Positions 17,601-26,234 are shown, counted from the first letter of the stretch. The stretch is DNA of 30,984 bases from Sanchytrium tribonematis (GCA_018985235.1 JADGIG010000051.1:1-30984); one strand, 5' to 3'. Numbers and translations: made by a program. The notes: generated from the sequence alone by a model not told the origin.

Positions 17601-18062
17601 ATGTCAACTACATGCAGACGGCGACTCTTGCAAGACTTTAAAAAGATACAAAAAGAACCCGTTGTGGGAATAAACGCGACGCCCGACCCAAATAATATAT
17701 TGATGTGGAATGCATTTATAGTGGGACCGGAAGACACAATTTTTCATCAAGGTATATTTAAATTACGTCTGGAATTTGACGAAACTTATCCTCAAAAAGC
17801 ACCCAAGGTCTCTTTTGTTACTAAAATTTACCATCCGAATGTTTATGACAATGGTGCGCTGTGTCTCGATATTATACAAACAAGGTGGAGTCCCAGTTAC
17901 GATGTCCAATCTATTTTGACCAGTGTGCAGTCCCTATTAAACGACCCTAATCCAAATAGTCCCGCCAATGCCGAAGCAGCTAGATTATTTCAAGACAACA
18001 GACCCGAATACGACCGGAAAGTCAGAGAGTGTGTCGAGAATTCCTGGCTACAGGATGAATAA
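17601..18062 (+). CDS. RAD6: Ubiquitin-conjugating enzyme E2 RAD6/UBC2
   Basis: A 153-residue E2 aligning end to end with RAD6/UBE2[37 protein letters not shown] at 78-80, catalytic Cys-88 in [29 protein letters not shown] and [13 protein letters not shown]. With RAD18-type and BRE1-type ligases, RAD6 ubiquitinates PCNA in lesion bypass and histone H2B in transcription. It lacks the acidic C-terminal tail of budding yeast, like animal and fission yeast forms. No intron is needed. AATAAA (18073-18078) lies 11 nt after the stop. Another DNA replication/repair set (RPA3, FEN1) is encoded within 5 kb. Confidence 0.95.
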   Translation: MSTTCRRRLLQDFKKIQKEPVVGINATPDPNNILMWNAFIVGPEDTIFHQGIFKLRLEFDETYPQKAPKVSFVTKIYHPNVYDNGALCLDIIQTRWSPSYDVQSILTSVQSLLNDPNPNSPANAEAARLFQDNRPEYDRKVRECVENSWLQDE

Positions 18063-18174
18063 TTTATTTTGAAATAAAATGCCGTACTATTTAGGGTTTA
18101 CATATTTCGAGCAATTAAGACATGCGTCTTCGCTTTTTCGACCAAAAGTATATCGATGACGTCGGGTATCAATC

Positions 18175-18450
18175 ATGTCAAATTTAACTACTACTACTTT
18201 GACCACAGATCCTGTCACTTTAACAACGACCACCATGACCCCAACAACTACTAAGTCTGTGGAGAGTGATACTTTGACCTTTTCAGTTGTCTCGACGATG
18301 AAAACGACAGTGATAACAAAAAGTGATGGAGCAACAAGTATCAGTCAAGTGTACGAAACATTTACTGTGAGTTACCCGCGACCTATAGCTGTTGCTGGAG
18401 CTTCAAAAATGTCAACTTTTATGGTAATCTTGTTGTTTATGTTTGTTTAA
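18175..18450 (+). CDS. Thr-rich small protein with hydrophobic C-terminus
   Basis: A 91-residue protein. The first ~30 residues are mostly Thr (TTTTLTTDP, TLTTTTMTPTTT), a mucin-like stretch. It ends GASKMSTFMVILLFMFV, a short hydrophobic tail after small residues, as in GPI-attachment signals. No N-terminal signal peptide is present and a TGA lies in frame just upstream, so either a 5' exon is missed or the tail acts as a weak tail anchor. No homologue recognised. AATAAA (18449-18454) overlaps the stop, as in neighbouring real genes, which supports expression. UTP5 starts 35 nt later. Confidence 0.5.
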   Translation: MSNLTTTTLTTDPVTLTTTTMTPTTTKSVESDTLTFSVVSTMKTTVITKSDGATSISQVYETFTVSYPRPIAVAGASKMSTFMVILLFMFV

Positions 18451-18485
18451 TAAAATATAGTCTTCAATTTTAGGGGATCTCCTCG

Positions 18486-19847
18486 ATGTCAATTCAAATA
18501 TACAGCGCTCAACAATACTGTAAATTCGATTCTACTAAACCTATTCAAATTATGGATGGGAAAAGAATGACATCGTATCAGCCAGGTTCGGACGTGGTTG
18601 ACGCGATTTTGGTCAAATCGTTGAAAGCCAAACAACCTTACTATTTGGCCATTTGTACGAAGCACGCTATATTGTTATTTAATGGAGAGACTGTCATAAA
18701 GCAAATTAAAGAAAACGTAACCAAATTGACTACTTTTGAAAATACTATAGTTGGAATTAGTTCTCAAAAATGCGTTCATTGGAATTATGATTTGGATACA
18801 ACTAACACGTATGAAGTAGACATCGAAGGAGAGATTAACAGCATCTCTTTAGCGAATGATCGCCTTATAATAGGGACTTCTAGATTGTCAATATTTTCTT
18901 TAAATAGTTTGCAATTATTGGCTTCAACCTCCAAGTCAGACCACAGCATTGATTTTATTTCAAATATGGGTGATTACGTATTTGCGGCTTCTTCATCAAG
19001 CAACGCAATCAATGTTTACAAGTTAAAAAAAGATAAGCGAAAGAATAAGAAACTCATGCTACTGGACACTGTTTTTGTCGATCAAAATATACAGAATATG
19101 TCAATATTTAACGGATGGATGACGCTCACGCATGATAGCTCATTTTCTTTAATTGAATTAGGAGAGGAATTAATTAAAAAGGGTACCACAATTTTAAATC
19201 AAAAAGTAGATGTTGCTTTGTGCGATTTAGACAAAAATGGAAACCTCACTGCGCACCTATTTATTAAGCCATTTTCAAGCTACTTTTGTTACGACATGAA
19301 AGACTTCCCTCGCGAGATTGAGTTGTCCAATGACGAGATGCAGCAAGAACTCGCAGTGCCTAAAATTGCAATTATGGATCAATTAGAACCTACATTGGGT
19401 GATCTGATCCCGGATATTGAACCTCAAAACGAAACTGAGATTTTACTTGAAAGCACACAGACCGAATTGACCCCACTTTTGCTTCAAGCTATTAAAGGTC
19501 ATGATCAAGCATTACTTGAGACATGTCTGCAGTCTGGTAGAAAAACCGCTAAGAAGGCGCTTAAAAGTCTTAGCCCCCCTGCAGTCACGGAACTCATTCA
19601 CTTATTAAATGAGCGAATGCAAAAACAAATGACCGAGACTGTTATGGAATGGATTGAGGATCTTCTTGTATTTCACGGATCTTTGATTCGAAGTGGCCCT
19701 GCTATGAAAGATATTTATGCGTTGGAAGCACTTATAAGTGAAAAGTCTCAAAATTATCAGCAACTTATGGATGTGTGTTCACAGCTTGAACTGGCTCTAG
19801 CTTTAAATGATAACATTACTGCATCTGATGATGAAATGGAAATGTAA
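18486..19847 (+). CDS. UTP5: U3 snoRNP / SSU processome protein UTP5 (WDR43)
   Basis: A 453-residue protein of the t-UTP subcomplex, which joins rDNA transcription to early pre-rRNA processing in the nucleolus. Residues ~1-270 form a degenerate beta-propeller (AICTKHAILLFNG, RLIIGTSRLSIFSLNSLQLL, FAASSSSNAINVYKL). Residues ~325-440 match the Utp12-type helical domain of WDR43/UTP5: LTPLLLQAIKGHDQALLETCL, LSPPAVTELIHLLNERM, VMEWIEDLLVFHGSLI and LEALISEKSQNYQQLMDVCSQL. It is shorter than animal WDR43. The same window carries U3 snoRNA, its RNA partner. TAATAAA makes the stop and the poly(A) hexamer overlap; the convergent RPA3 stop is 11 nt away. Confidence 0.82.
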   Translation: MSIQIYSAQQYCKFDSTKPIQIMDGKRMTSYQPGSDVVDAILVKSLKAKQPYYLAICTKHAILLFNGETVIKQIKENVTKLTTFENTIVGISSQKCVHWNYDLDTTNTYEVDIEGEINSISLANDRLIIGTSRLSIFSLNSLQLLASTSKSDHSIDFISNMGDYVFAASSSSNAINVYKLKKDKRKNKKLMLLDTVFVDQNIQNMSIFNGWMTLTHDSSFSLIELGEELIKKGTTILNQKVDVALCDLDKNGNLTAHLFIKPFSSYFCYDMKDFPREIELSNDEMQQELAVPKIAIMDQLEPTLGDLIPDIEPQNETEILLESTQTELTPLLLQAIKGHDQALLETCLQSGRKTAKKALKSLSPPAVTELIHLLNERMQKQMTETVMEWIEDLLVFHGSLIRSGPAMKDIYALEALISEKSQNYQQLMDVCSQLELALALNDNITASDDEMEM

Positions 19848-19858
19848 TAAACTAGTTT

Positions 19859-20143
19859 TTAATTTATTGCTGACGAATATAACTTTAGACTTTCGTCCAT
19901 TGATCCCGAGTAATCAAAAACATGAACTTCATCAACTTCAACTTGCAATTGAGAATTAACTGTACCCTCTACTTGAATAATTCTATCGGTTGGAAAATCT
20001 CTGCCCTTTAGAGTAACAATTCCACTACCTTCCTTTAATATAGCATATCCATTTTTGTTTTCATCGATTGTACCTACCAAAGCCACATTCTTACCGACAA
20101 ACTCATTCAATCCTGTACTTGCAATTCTTGTCGCTACAACCAT
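19859..20143 (-). CDS. RFA3: Replication protein A 14-kDa subunit (RPA3/RFA3)
   Basis: A 94-residue single OB-fold protein starting MVVATRIASTGLNEFVGKNVALVG, which matches the RPA3 start T-R-I-x-A-x-x-L-x-x-F-x-x-K-x-V-x-x-V-G. GSGIVTLKG and IIQVEGTVNSQLQVEVDEVHVF follow. It is the small scaffolding subunit of the heterotrimeric ssDNA-binding complex. The frame stays open further upstream (to 20203), but residues before MVV look like non-coding sequence, and the family start supports ATG 20143. AATAAA (plus-strand 19863-19868) abuts the stop. The gene is divergent from PP5. Confidence 0.8.
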   Translation of the reverse strand: MVVATRIASTGLNEFVGKNVALVGTIDENKNGYAILKEGSGIVTLKGRDFPTDRIIQVEGTVNSQLQVEVDEVHVFDYSGSMDESLKLYSSAIN

Positions 20144-20229
20144 CAAATAGACTCCTTGTAACAATTGCAACTTCGAATGAGGTACAATCAAACAACACAG
20201 CAAATACCTCGTGACCGGAAAAGAGAAAA

Positions 20230-21881
20230 ATGGTAAGTTTTGAATGTGATGACATACCTACATTCTCTGATTGAATGATGAGTACTAGACTCCTGATTCG
20301 CACAACTCATGTAGATTGAAATTATATTATGACTTTACGTTCTTCTCAAAAGCAATAATTATAATAAATTAAACCTAATTACTTTTCAGAATAATGAACT
20401 CCTTGAAATGGTAGAAGACAATTCTACAGCTGCAGAATCTGCAAAGCAGTTGGGAAATAAATATTTTAAAGAAAAGCACTATGACAAGGCCATTAATGCA
20501 TATACGGAAGCCATCAAAATTGAAGAGCGACCAGCTTTTTATTGTAACAGAGCAATGGCAAATTTTCACTTGGAGTATTATGGCCAAACAATTAGTGACG
20601 CAAACTCGGCAATATTACTAGACGACAAATTTTTCAAGGCCTTCTACAGGAGAGGCTGTGCATACGTACAGTTATTAAAATTTGATGAAGCTATTAAAGA
20701 TTTTAAATTAGTTTACACAAATACAAAAGATCCAAATGCCTATCAGCACTTGGTATCATGCGACAAAATCATTAAGCAAAGAAAATTTGAAGAAGCCATT
20801 AGAGTAGAGGAAACAAACCCATTCGACAAAGAGGATTGGAAGCAGATGATCGTTAGCGATTACTCTGGTCCGTCGGTCGATGCGGAATTTAGTATTGAGC
20901 TGGTGTACAAGTGTGCAGAATATATGAAAGAAAAAAGTCTGCATAGAAAACTTCTAATGAGGATATTAGTTCAATGCTACGAAGCATTCAGATGTCTAGA
21001 CTCAATTGTAGATATCAAAGTCCCTAAAAATGGACTCTTGACGATTTGTGGTGATACTCACGGGCAATATTTTGATGTTCTGAATATATTCGGGAAATAC
21101 GGGTGGCCTAGTGAGTCCCACTATTATCTGTTTAATGGAGATTTTGTGGACAGAGGGTCATGGTCTGTTGAGGTAATTACCTTGCTTTTGCTTATCAAAT
21201 GCGCTTTACCCAACAGCATCTATTTGACCAGAGGAAACCATGAGACTAATGACATGAATAAGGTTTATGGATTTGAAGGTGAAGTGAAAGCAAAATACTC
21301 TTCCTCTTTATTTCCATACTTCACAGAAATTTTTAATGCCTTACCTCTAGGTTTTCTAATTGAGAACAGAATATTTGTTTGTCATGGTGGTTTGTGCAGC
21401 GAAACTCCTGATATTGACAGTTTAAGAAAAATCAATAGATTTAAACAACCACAGCAAGGATTTTTCACTGAACTCTTATGGAGTGATCCTTGTGATGCCG
21501 ATGGCGTAAATCCAAGTAAAAGAGGTGCCGGAATTAGCTTTGGTTCAGATATAACTAAATCTTTTTGCGAAAAGAACGCAGTAGAACTTGTCATTCGATC
21601 GCACGAAGTGAAGGAAGAAGGTTTTGAGATTGCACACAACGGAAAATGTATAACGATTTTCAGCGCACCAAATTATTGCGATCAAATGGTATTTTTAATT
21701 GATATAGGGTAACAAAGGAGCGGTAATTCATTTTTCTTTCTCCGAGACGCCAAAGGTTGAGCCTAAAGCCAACTTGGGTATCGTTGGTGGAATGAATGGG
21801 TGGATTGATCAGTTTTTAGCCGTTCCTCATCCTAATGTCAAGCCTATGGCATATGCTGGTGGATTTGGACAAATGCAATAA
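20230..21881 (+). CDS. PPT1: Serine/threonine protein phosphatase 5 with TPR domain (PP5/PPT1)
   Basis: An HSP90-associated phosphatase. Proposed exons 20230-20232 (ATG only), 20390-21688 and 21708-21881 give 491 residues. Three TPRs (~residues 18-120: AKQLGNKYFKEKHYDKAINAY, FYCNRAMANFHL, AFYRRGCAYVQL) precede the catalytic domain with GDTHGQ, FNGDFVDRGS, LTRGNHET, FVCHGGL, LWSDP, IRSHEVK and SAPNYCDQ. Removing a 19-nt intron joins CDQM to GNKGAVIHF and the family end VPHPNVKPMAYAGGFGQMQ. If the ATG-only exon is wrong, ATG 20408 gives a protein seven residues shorter. AATAAA (21877-21882) overlaps the stop. FEN1 begins 22 nt later. Confidence 0.92.
20233..20389 (+). other. 157-nt conventional intron after the PP5 start codon
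   Basis: GTAAGT directly after an ATG (20230-20232), ending CCTAATTACTTTTCAG, with a pyrimidine tract unlike the 19-nt introns. Exon 2 (AATAATGAACTCC) continues in frame into the TPR domain. It encloses a box C/D snoRNA. RNA evidence is lacking; the alternative is that PP5 starts at 20408 without this intron. Confidence 0.6.
20241..20300 (+). ncRNA. Intronic box C/D snoRNA
   Basis: All four boxes are exact and in order: C GTGATGA (20246-20252), D' CTGA (20267-20270), C' ATGATGA (20275-20281), D CTGA (20293-20296). A 4-bp terminal stem (TGAA 20241-20244 with TTCG 20297-20300, one G-U pair) closes it. Guide segments are CATACCTACATTCT before D' and GTACTAGACTC before D. It lies inside the inferred PP5 intron, 13 nt past the donor base, as intron-encoded snoRNAs do. 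Such RNAs direct 2'-O-methylation, here probably of rRNA; I could not identify the target from memory. Confidence 0.7.
21689..21707 (+). other. 19-nt intron in PP5
   Basis: GTATTTTTAATTGATATAG, phase 0, branch-like TTGAT with A at -6. Splicing turns a premature stop after CDQMVFLIDIG into the conserved CDQM-GNK junction. Confidence 0.93.
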
Positions 21882-21903
21882 ATTTATTTTTTGGCTGAGA
21901 CAA

Positions 21904-23038
21904 ATGGGTATCAAATCCCTAACGAAAGTTTTGACAGAACACGCACCAAATGCGACCAAACTTAAGCCAATAAAATCCTACTTTAGCAGAAAAGTTGCGA
22001 TAGACTGCAGCATGTGGATTTATCAATTTTTGGTTGCCGTTCGAACCGGAGGCAATAACATGCAAGATAGCGAAGGAAATACAACGAGTCATTTAATCGG
22101 ATTGTATTATAGGACAATAAGAATGCTGGAAAATGGAATTGAGCCTGTTTTTGTTTTTGACGGAAAACCACCAGATCTCAAGTCCGTTGAATTAAACAAA
22201 CGAAAAGCAAATAGAGATAAGGCAGAAAAGGATCTGCAGAAAGCGAAAGATGAAGGTAACGCAGAAGACGAGGAAAAGTTTAATCGCAGATTGACTAAAG
22301 TCACTCCTGAACATAATGCCGAATGTCAAAAGCTGTTGACTTTGATGGGAGTTCCTTTTATTATTGCACCATGTGAAGCCGAAGCTCAGGCTGCAGAACT
22401 TGCAAAAAAGGGGAAAGTTTTTGCTGTAGGTACAGAGGATGCCGATACACTCTGTTTCGCAACTCCAGTCTTATTAAGAAATCTAAGTGCCGCTGATAAC
22501 AAAAAACTCGATATTAAAGAAATTACTTTATCCACCATTTTAGAGGATATGAATTTAACTCAATCTCAATTTATTGACCTTTGCATTTTGTTGGGATGTG
22601 ATTATTTAGAGTCGATTAAAGGACTGGGGCCTAAATCGGCTATGAATTTGATAAAAAAGTATGGAAGTATAGACAAGATCGTAGAGGCTAAAGCTTCTGA
22701 CAAAAATGGAAAAGGTCTCAAATTTGATATTCCTGAAGTTTGGGATTATCAACAAGCGAGAGAACTGTTTATCAACCATCCAGTCATACCAGCCGAAGAC
22801 GTTGATTTTAAATGGATCGACCCTGATGAACAAGGCTTAGTAGATTACCTTGTGACTGAGAAAAACTTCAGGTAATTTTCTTTAAATTAGCGAGGATCGA
22901 ATCCGGAATGGTGTAGCAAAAATCCGTAAGACTAGAACAAAAGGAAAGCAAGGTAGACTTGATGATTTTTTCAAATTTTCAAGTGCCAAAAGGTCTACAA
23001 ATGAAAATTCTAACCCTGTCAAAAAAGTTAAAAAATAA
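21904..23038 (+). CDS. FEN1: Flap endonuclease 1 (FEN1/RAD27), one 19-nt intron
   Basis: Removes 5' flaps in Okazaki fragment maturation and base excision repair. Exons 21904-22871 and 22891-23038 give 371 residues. It starts MGIKSLTKVL, with the helical cap and acidic active site visible as IDCSMWIYQF, VFDGKPPDLK, IIAPCEAEAQAAEL, GTEDADTL and LGCDYLESIKGLGPK (helix-hairpin-helix). After splicing, LVTEKNFS continues as EDRIRNGVAKIRKTRTKGKQ and then GRLDDFFK, which includes the PCNA-binding PIP box (Q-x-x-L-x-x-F-F). A basic tail follows. The frame also stays open upstream through the end of PP5, but only ATG 21904 gives the family start. AATAAA (23034-23039) overlaps the stop. Confidence 0.95.
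22872..22890 (+). other. 19-nt intron in FEN1
   Basis: GTAATTTTCTTTAAATTAG, phase 2, A at -6 in TTAAATTAG. Unspliced, FEN1 ends at EKNFR and lacks the PIP box; spliced, it matches the family to the end. Confidence 0.94.
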
Positions 23039-23052
23039 ACTAACTTTGTTTA

Positions 23053-25347
23053 TTACTCAAGCTTTGATTCGGCTTCAATTCTGTATCTCGTGTATTCACA
23101 CAAATCGTCTACATATTTAGTCTGCTTGGAGTGAATTTCGCTCAGGCTTTCCACCAATTCCCTTTTGCATAACGATATATAATATTTCACACCCTCCATT
23201 GCCATTTTATACTCATTAATAATGGGCAAAATGTTTGCTTCTAGTGTTTGTATAAGCTTTTCAGATGGTGTTGGCGTTTTTTTCTTATCTACTTTTTTAG
23301 GTCGCAACGAATTGATATAAGCAAAAAAACTGGCTTCTAATTCATTTTGCAGCAAAATGTCTTCAAAATGGTCAAATTTTAATTGACCTATCATTCCACC
23401 CTCGAATGCTTTTTGGAGCTCCTCAAAAAAGCTATTTAGACTTAAATTAAAAGCAAATGTACAATTGCAATACTTGAAATATAAATTCTTCAAGTCAATT
23501 TCAATTTTGCTGTGCCATTTATGAGACAGAAGAGAATCAACATTATCTTGGTTGTCATTTCTATAAAAATCTACTTGTTTCCACATTCCAATAAAAACCA
23601 AATTAAATTTGTTTTGATAAAATGATTTAAATTCGGAACTAAGTCTCTCGGAAATATCATGCTGATTAAATTCGATTTTAAGCAATTCATAGTTTGCCTC
23701 TAAATTATATTTCCTTTGAAATTTGGATAATATATTATATTTACAACTCTCAACATAAGATTTCAGGCCCAAGTAAAATGCCTCTAAATCCTTTGCAAAT
23801 TCCGCCAAAGAAGAACTTTGCTGAATTATAATTACATTGTAAGCATCATGAAATTCATCGATAATTGGTGCGTCTAATTGCTTTTCTAAATTTACCGAAA
23901 AGATGGGAGTAGGTTGATGATTTCTACTTTCACATATGGAGTATTTTGAGTCGATAAGCACATTATTTCGCTTTACTGTTTCCTCAGGAGAATCAGTCTT
24001 AGGGATGTGTATTAAAAATTGAAGTGGTACTTCTGTATTCAATGCTTTACATCTAAGGCAAAACTCCTGGAAGATTTTAGATGCAATGACGCCCAGGGTT
24101 TCTTTTTCATTTAAATTACAGTCTATTATATTAAATGGCGCAGTCCAGTCAATTTCTGATAATTCAAATTCTCTTGCGTTCGAAACTTCTACAAAATAGA
24201 AAATTTGACACAAATGATTAAAGGATTCGACAACGTATGGTATGGAATTGAATAATGAAATTGCTTTTTCATGGTTTTTTAAAAGTTGAAAATTTGGATG
24301 ACGCTTAAACAAACCGAATTTATCCATTAGAGAATTGACATTATTCCCGGTAATTGACTTAAATCTTCTTCTCGTTTCACTTTGAAAAATAACATTTGAT
24401 TTCATCAAATTATCAATTTGTAGCAAGGACATCTCGATGCACTCAAAAATCATGCACTTTAGACTAGAGCCCAAGTTTTTATAAAATATAGATTTCAAGG
24501 CATCCGAGGAGTTTGCTTTTGGCAACGAATTATGGAAAAAATCCATAGAAAGTTTCTCTGCTATTAAATTTTGTCTCTTGGAGAAATCAATCTCTTTATC
24601 CATAATGTAATTGGACCATATCCGCTTCTGGTTCTCAGACTCCTTATACTGCTGCGCTAAAAAAGCTTCAATTGTTGTCTTTTCCTCAAGAATGTGGATC
24701 TTATCTTCATCAATAAAAGAACTCTTTATAAAATTATCTATCTGTTGATCTAAAAGCATCTTGAAATCCCTAACAATCAAATCTTGCAGTGAATTGATTT
24801 GATTCTGTGGGACGAGAGTTTTGGCTTCGATACCTTGAGTTTTTGAATCTGTCCTCTCCAAAATTGGAGTTCCCTCGTTACTTTCTAATAAAGAAGACTG
24901 ACTCGCATATTTATCAATAATTTTATCCAGGTTGGTCATAGTGTCGATTTCCTTTTGAATAGTTTTAACATCGAGATTTTCTCTTGATATTATTTCAGGT
25001 AATTTCAGTTTCGTCCCAAATTTTAAAATTTTTTTCACATCATTGCTGAAGACGTGTTGCTTAAAATTAAAATTTTTTTGATTGAGTCCATCCGATATCT
25101 CAAATGTCACTTCGACGTTGCTTATTGAATCCAATAAATTTCTATATTCGATTTCATCCTGTTTTAAAATTGCGGCAACCTGTTTGGGAGAAATATAAAT
25201 TTGGACACCTGCAAGTAATCTGGAGATTTTGCTCCAATTTGCAATTCTTTCATCCAGAGTAGGTCTAGAGCTAAGATTTAATGAAAATCCTTTATTTTTC
25301 AAACAATCTTCAATTTCTAATCCAGAAATTTGAGAAAAGTCCAACAT
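23053..25347 (-). CDS. Large helical protein with N-terminal CH-like region, SPEF2-like
   Basis: A 764-residue protein, almost wholly helical and charged. The N-terminus (FSQISGLEIEDCLKNKGFSL, LSSRPTLDERIANWSKI, RLLAGVQIYISPKQVAAIL) resembles the CH-like domain of SPEF2/CPC1, a central-apparatus protein of motile flagella (pattern F-S-x-G...S-R...N-[WF]-S-[KR]-[IL]...L-x-G-V). The first CH helix is missing. There is no adenylate-kinase domain and the protein is much shorter than SPEF2. The rest shows coiled-coil-like stretches and KKVDKKKTPTPSEKL near residue 685. The ATG lies 5 nt past the stop of the upstream AAA gene. TAATAAA at the stop overlaps the hexamer (plus-strand 23049-23054). Confidence 0.55.
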   Translation of the reverse strand: MLDFSQISGLEIEDCLKNKGFSLNLSSRPTLDERIANWSKISRLLAGVQIYISPKQVAAILKQDEIEYRNLLDSISNVEVTFEISDGLNQKNFNFKQHVFSNDVKKILKFGTKLKLPEIISRENLDVKTIQKEIDTMTNLDKIIDKYASQSSLLESNEGTPILERTDSKTQGIEAKTLVPQNQINSLQDLIVRDFKMLLDQQIDNFIKSSFIDEDKIHILEEKTTIEAFLAQQYKESENQKRIWSNYIMDKEIDFSKRQNLIAEKLSMDFFHNSLPKANSSDALKSIFYKNLGSSLKCMIFECIEMSLLQIDNLMKSNVIFQSETRRRFKSITGNNVNSLMDKFGLFKRHPNFQLLKNHEKAISLFNSIPYVVESFNHLCQIFYFVEVSNAREFELSEIDWTAPFNIIDCNLNEKETLGVIASKIFQEFCLRCKALNTEVPLQFLIHIPKTDSPEETVKRNNVLIDSKYSICESRNHQPTPIFSVNLEKQLDAPIIDEFHDAYNVIIIQQSSSLAEFAKDLEAFYLGLKSYVESCKYNILSKFQRKYNLEANYELLKIEFNQHDISERLSSEFKSFYQNKFNLVFIGMWKQVDFYRNDNQDNVDSLLSHKWHSKIEIDLKNLYFKYCNCTFAFNLSLNSFFEELQKAFEGGMIGQLKFDHFEDILLQNELEASFFAYINSLRPKKVDKKKTPTPSEKLIQTLEANILPIINEYKMAMEGVKYYISLCKRELVESLSEIHSKQTKYVDDLCEYTRYRIEAESKLE

Positions 25348-25352
25348 TGGCC

Positions 25353-26234
25353 TTAATCAAAAAATATAATATTTTGAAATCTGCGCATCAAAGATTTTGG
25401 AATCAAATCTATGTAGTTGGTTGCACCTATTACAATTATTTTGCCTCGCCCTCTGTCTTTCAACTTATCGAGTTCTGCATGCAATTGCCATAAAATTTTA
25501 CAAATATAGTTTTCATCTGAACCAAAAATGACATCAAGCTCGTCAATAAATATAAATATACAATCACTACCTACATTAAATAATCTAGACAGCGCTCTCT
25601 CGCCTTCTCCGACATGCGACTTCAATATATCTTGAATTTGCACATTGATAAAAGTAGGACTACCTCCAATAGCTACAATTTCTTGTAAATATGCCCTAGC
25701 CATCATAGTTTTACCTTTTCCGGGAAGACCATGAAATATAATGCTCTCAAACGAATTCTTACTTTTATAAATATTCATAAGTTGTGTTTTTACAGTTTCA
25801 CGGCCAATAACAGAGTTGAAATTGATACTTTTAATAGGATCGACTAGACTACTCGCGTCATCCTCAGATATGGAGCTTTTTTTAAAATATTGCAACATAA
25901 AATTGTATACTTTTGATCTGTCTGTTGCAAACGCAATAATTTTAATTTTGTTCTCCTGAGCATACTCGAAAGCTATTGCTAATTGCTTGAGCTCGTGAAT
26001 GGAAGAATCGTGATGAAAATCTTCTAAATGTCGAATATACAACACTTTGCCGTGTTTCTTCGCGTACGCAAATACTGCACGGATCCCATGAATTGCATTA
26101 TTAAAGTAAGTTTTAAGAAGTCCCAAGCTGAGAATTACGCAGTCTTCTTTTTTCATAAACTTGTCAATTTTTTCGCAATTGCCATATACAATTAAGTTTT
26201 CCAGTGGTGGAAAAGTCAGTTTATTAGTTTCCAT
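25353..26234 (-). CDS. AAA ATPase with degenerate first module and truncated second
   Basis: A 293-residue protein. Residues ~130-293 hold an AAA core: P-loop HGLPGKGKTMMARAY, the pore-region position SHVGEGERALSRLF, Walker B IFIFIDELDVIFG, sensor 1 GATN and Arg finger RRF. Residues ~35-115 look like the back half of another AAA domain without a P-loop (RAVFAYAKKHGKVLYIRHLEDF, KIIAFATDR). The protein stops eight residues after the Arg-finger segment, so the small alpha-helical lid is absent. Closest in style to AFG2/SPATA5 or PEX1-type tandem AAA proteins, but I do not assign it. No AATAAA follows the stop, and the next gene starts after 5 nt. Confidence 0.68.
   Translation of the reverse strand: METNKLTFPPLENLIVYGNCEKIDKFMKKEDCVILSLGLLKTYFNNAIHGIRAVFAYAKKHGKVLYIRHLEDFHHDSSIHELKQLAIAFEYAQENKIKIIAFATDRSKVYNFMLQYFKKSSISEDDASSLVDPIKSINFNSVIGRETVKTQLMNIYKSKNSFESIIFHGLPGKGKTMMARAYLQEIVAIGGSPTFINVQIQDILKSHVGEGERALSRLFNVGSDCIFIFIDELDVIFGSDENYICKILWQLHAELDKLKDRGRGKIIVIGATNYIDLIPKSLMRRFQNIIFFD

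Noticed and set aside
18079-18208. Upstream exon for the Thr-rich protein (ATG 18079, donor 18148, acceptor 18208)
   Set aside because: The spliced frame reaches a stop within five codons.
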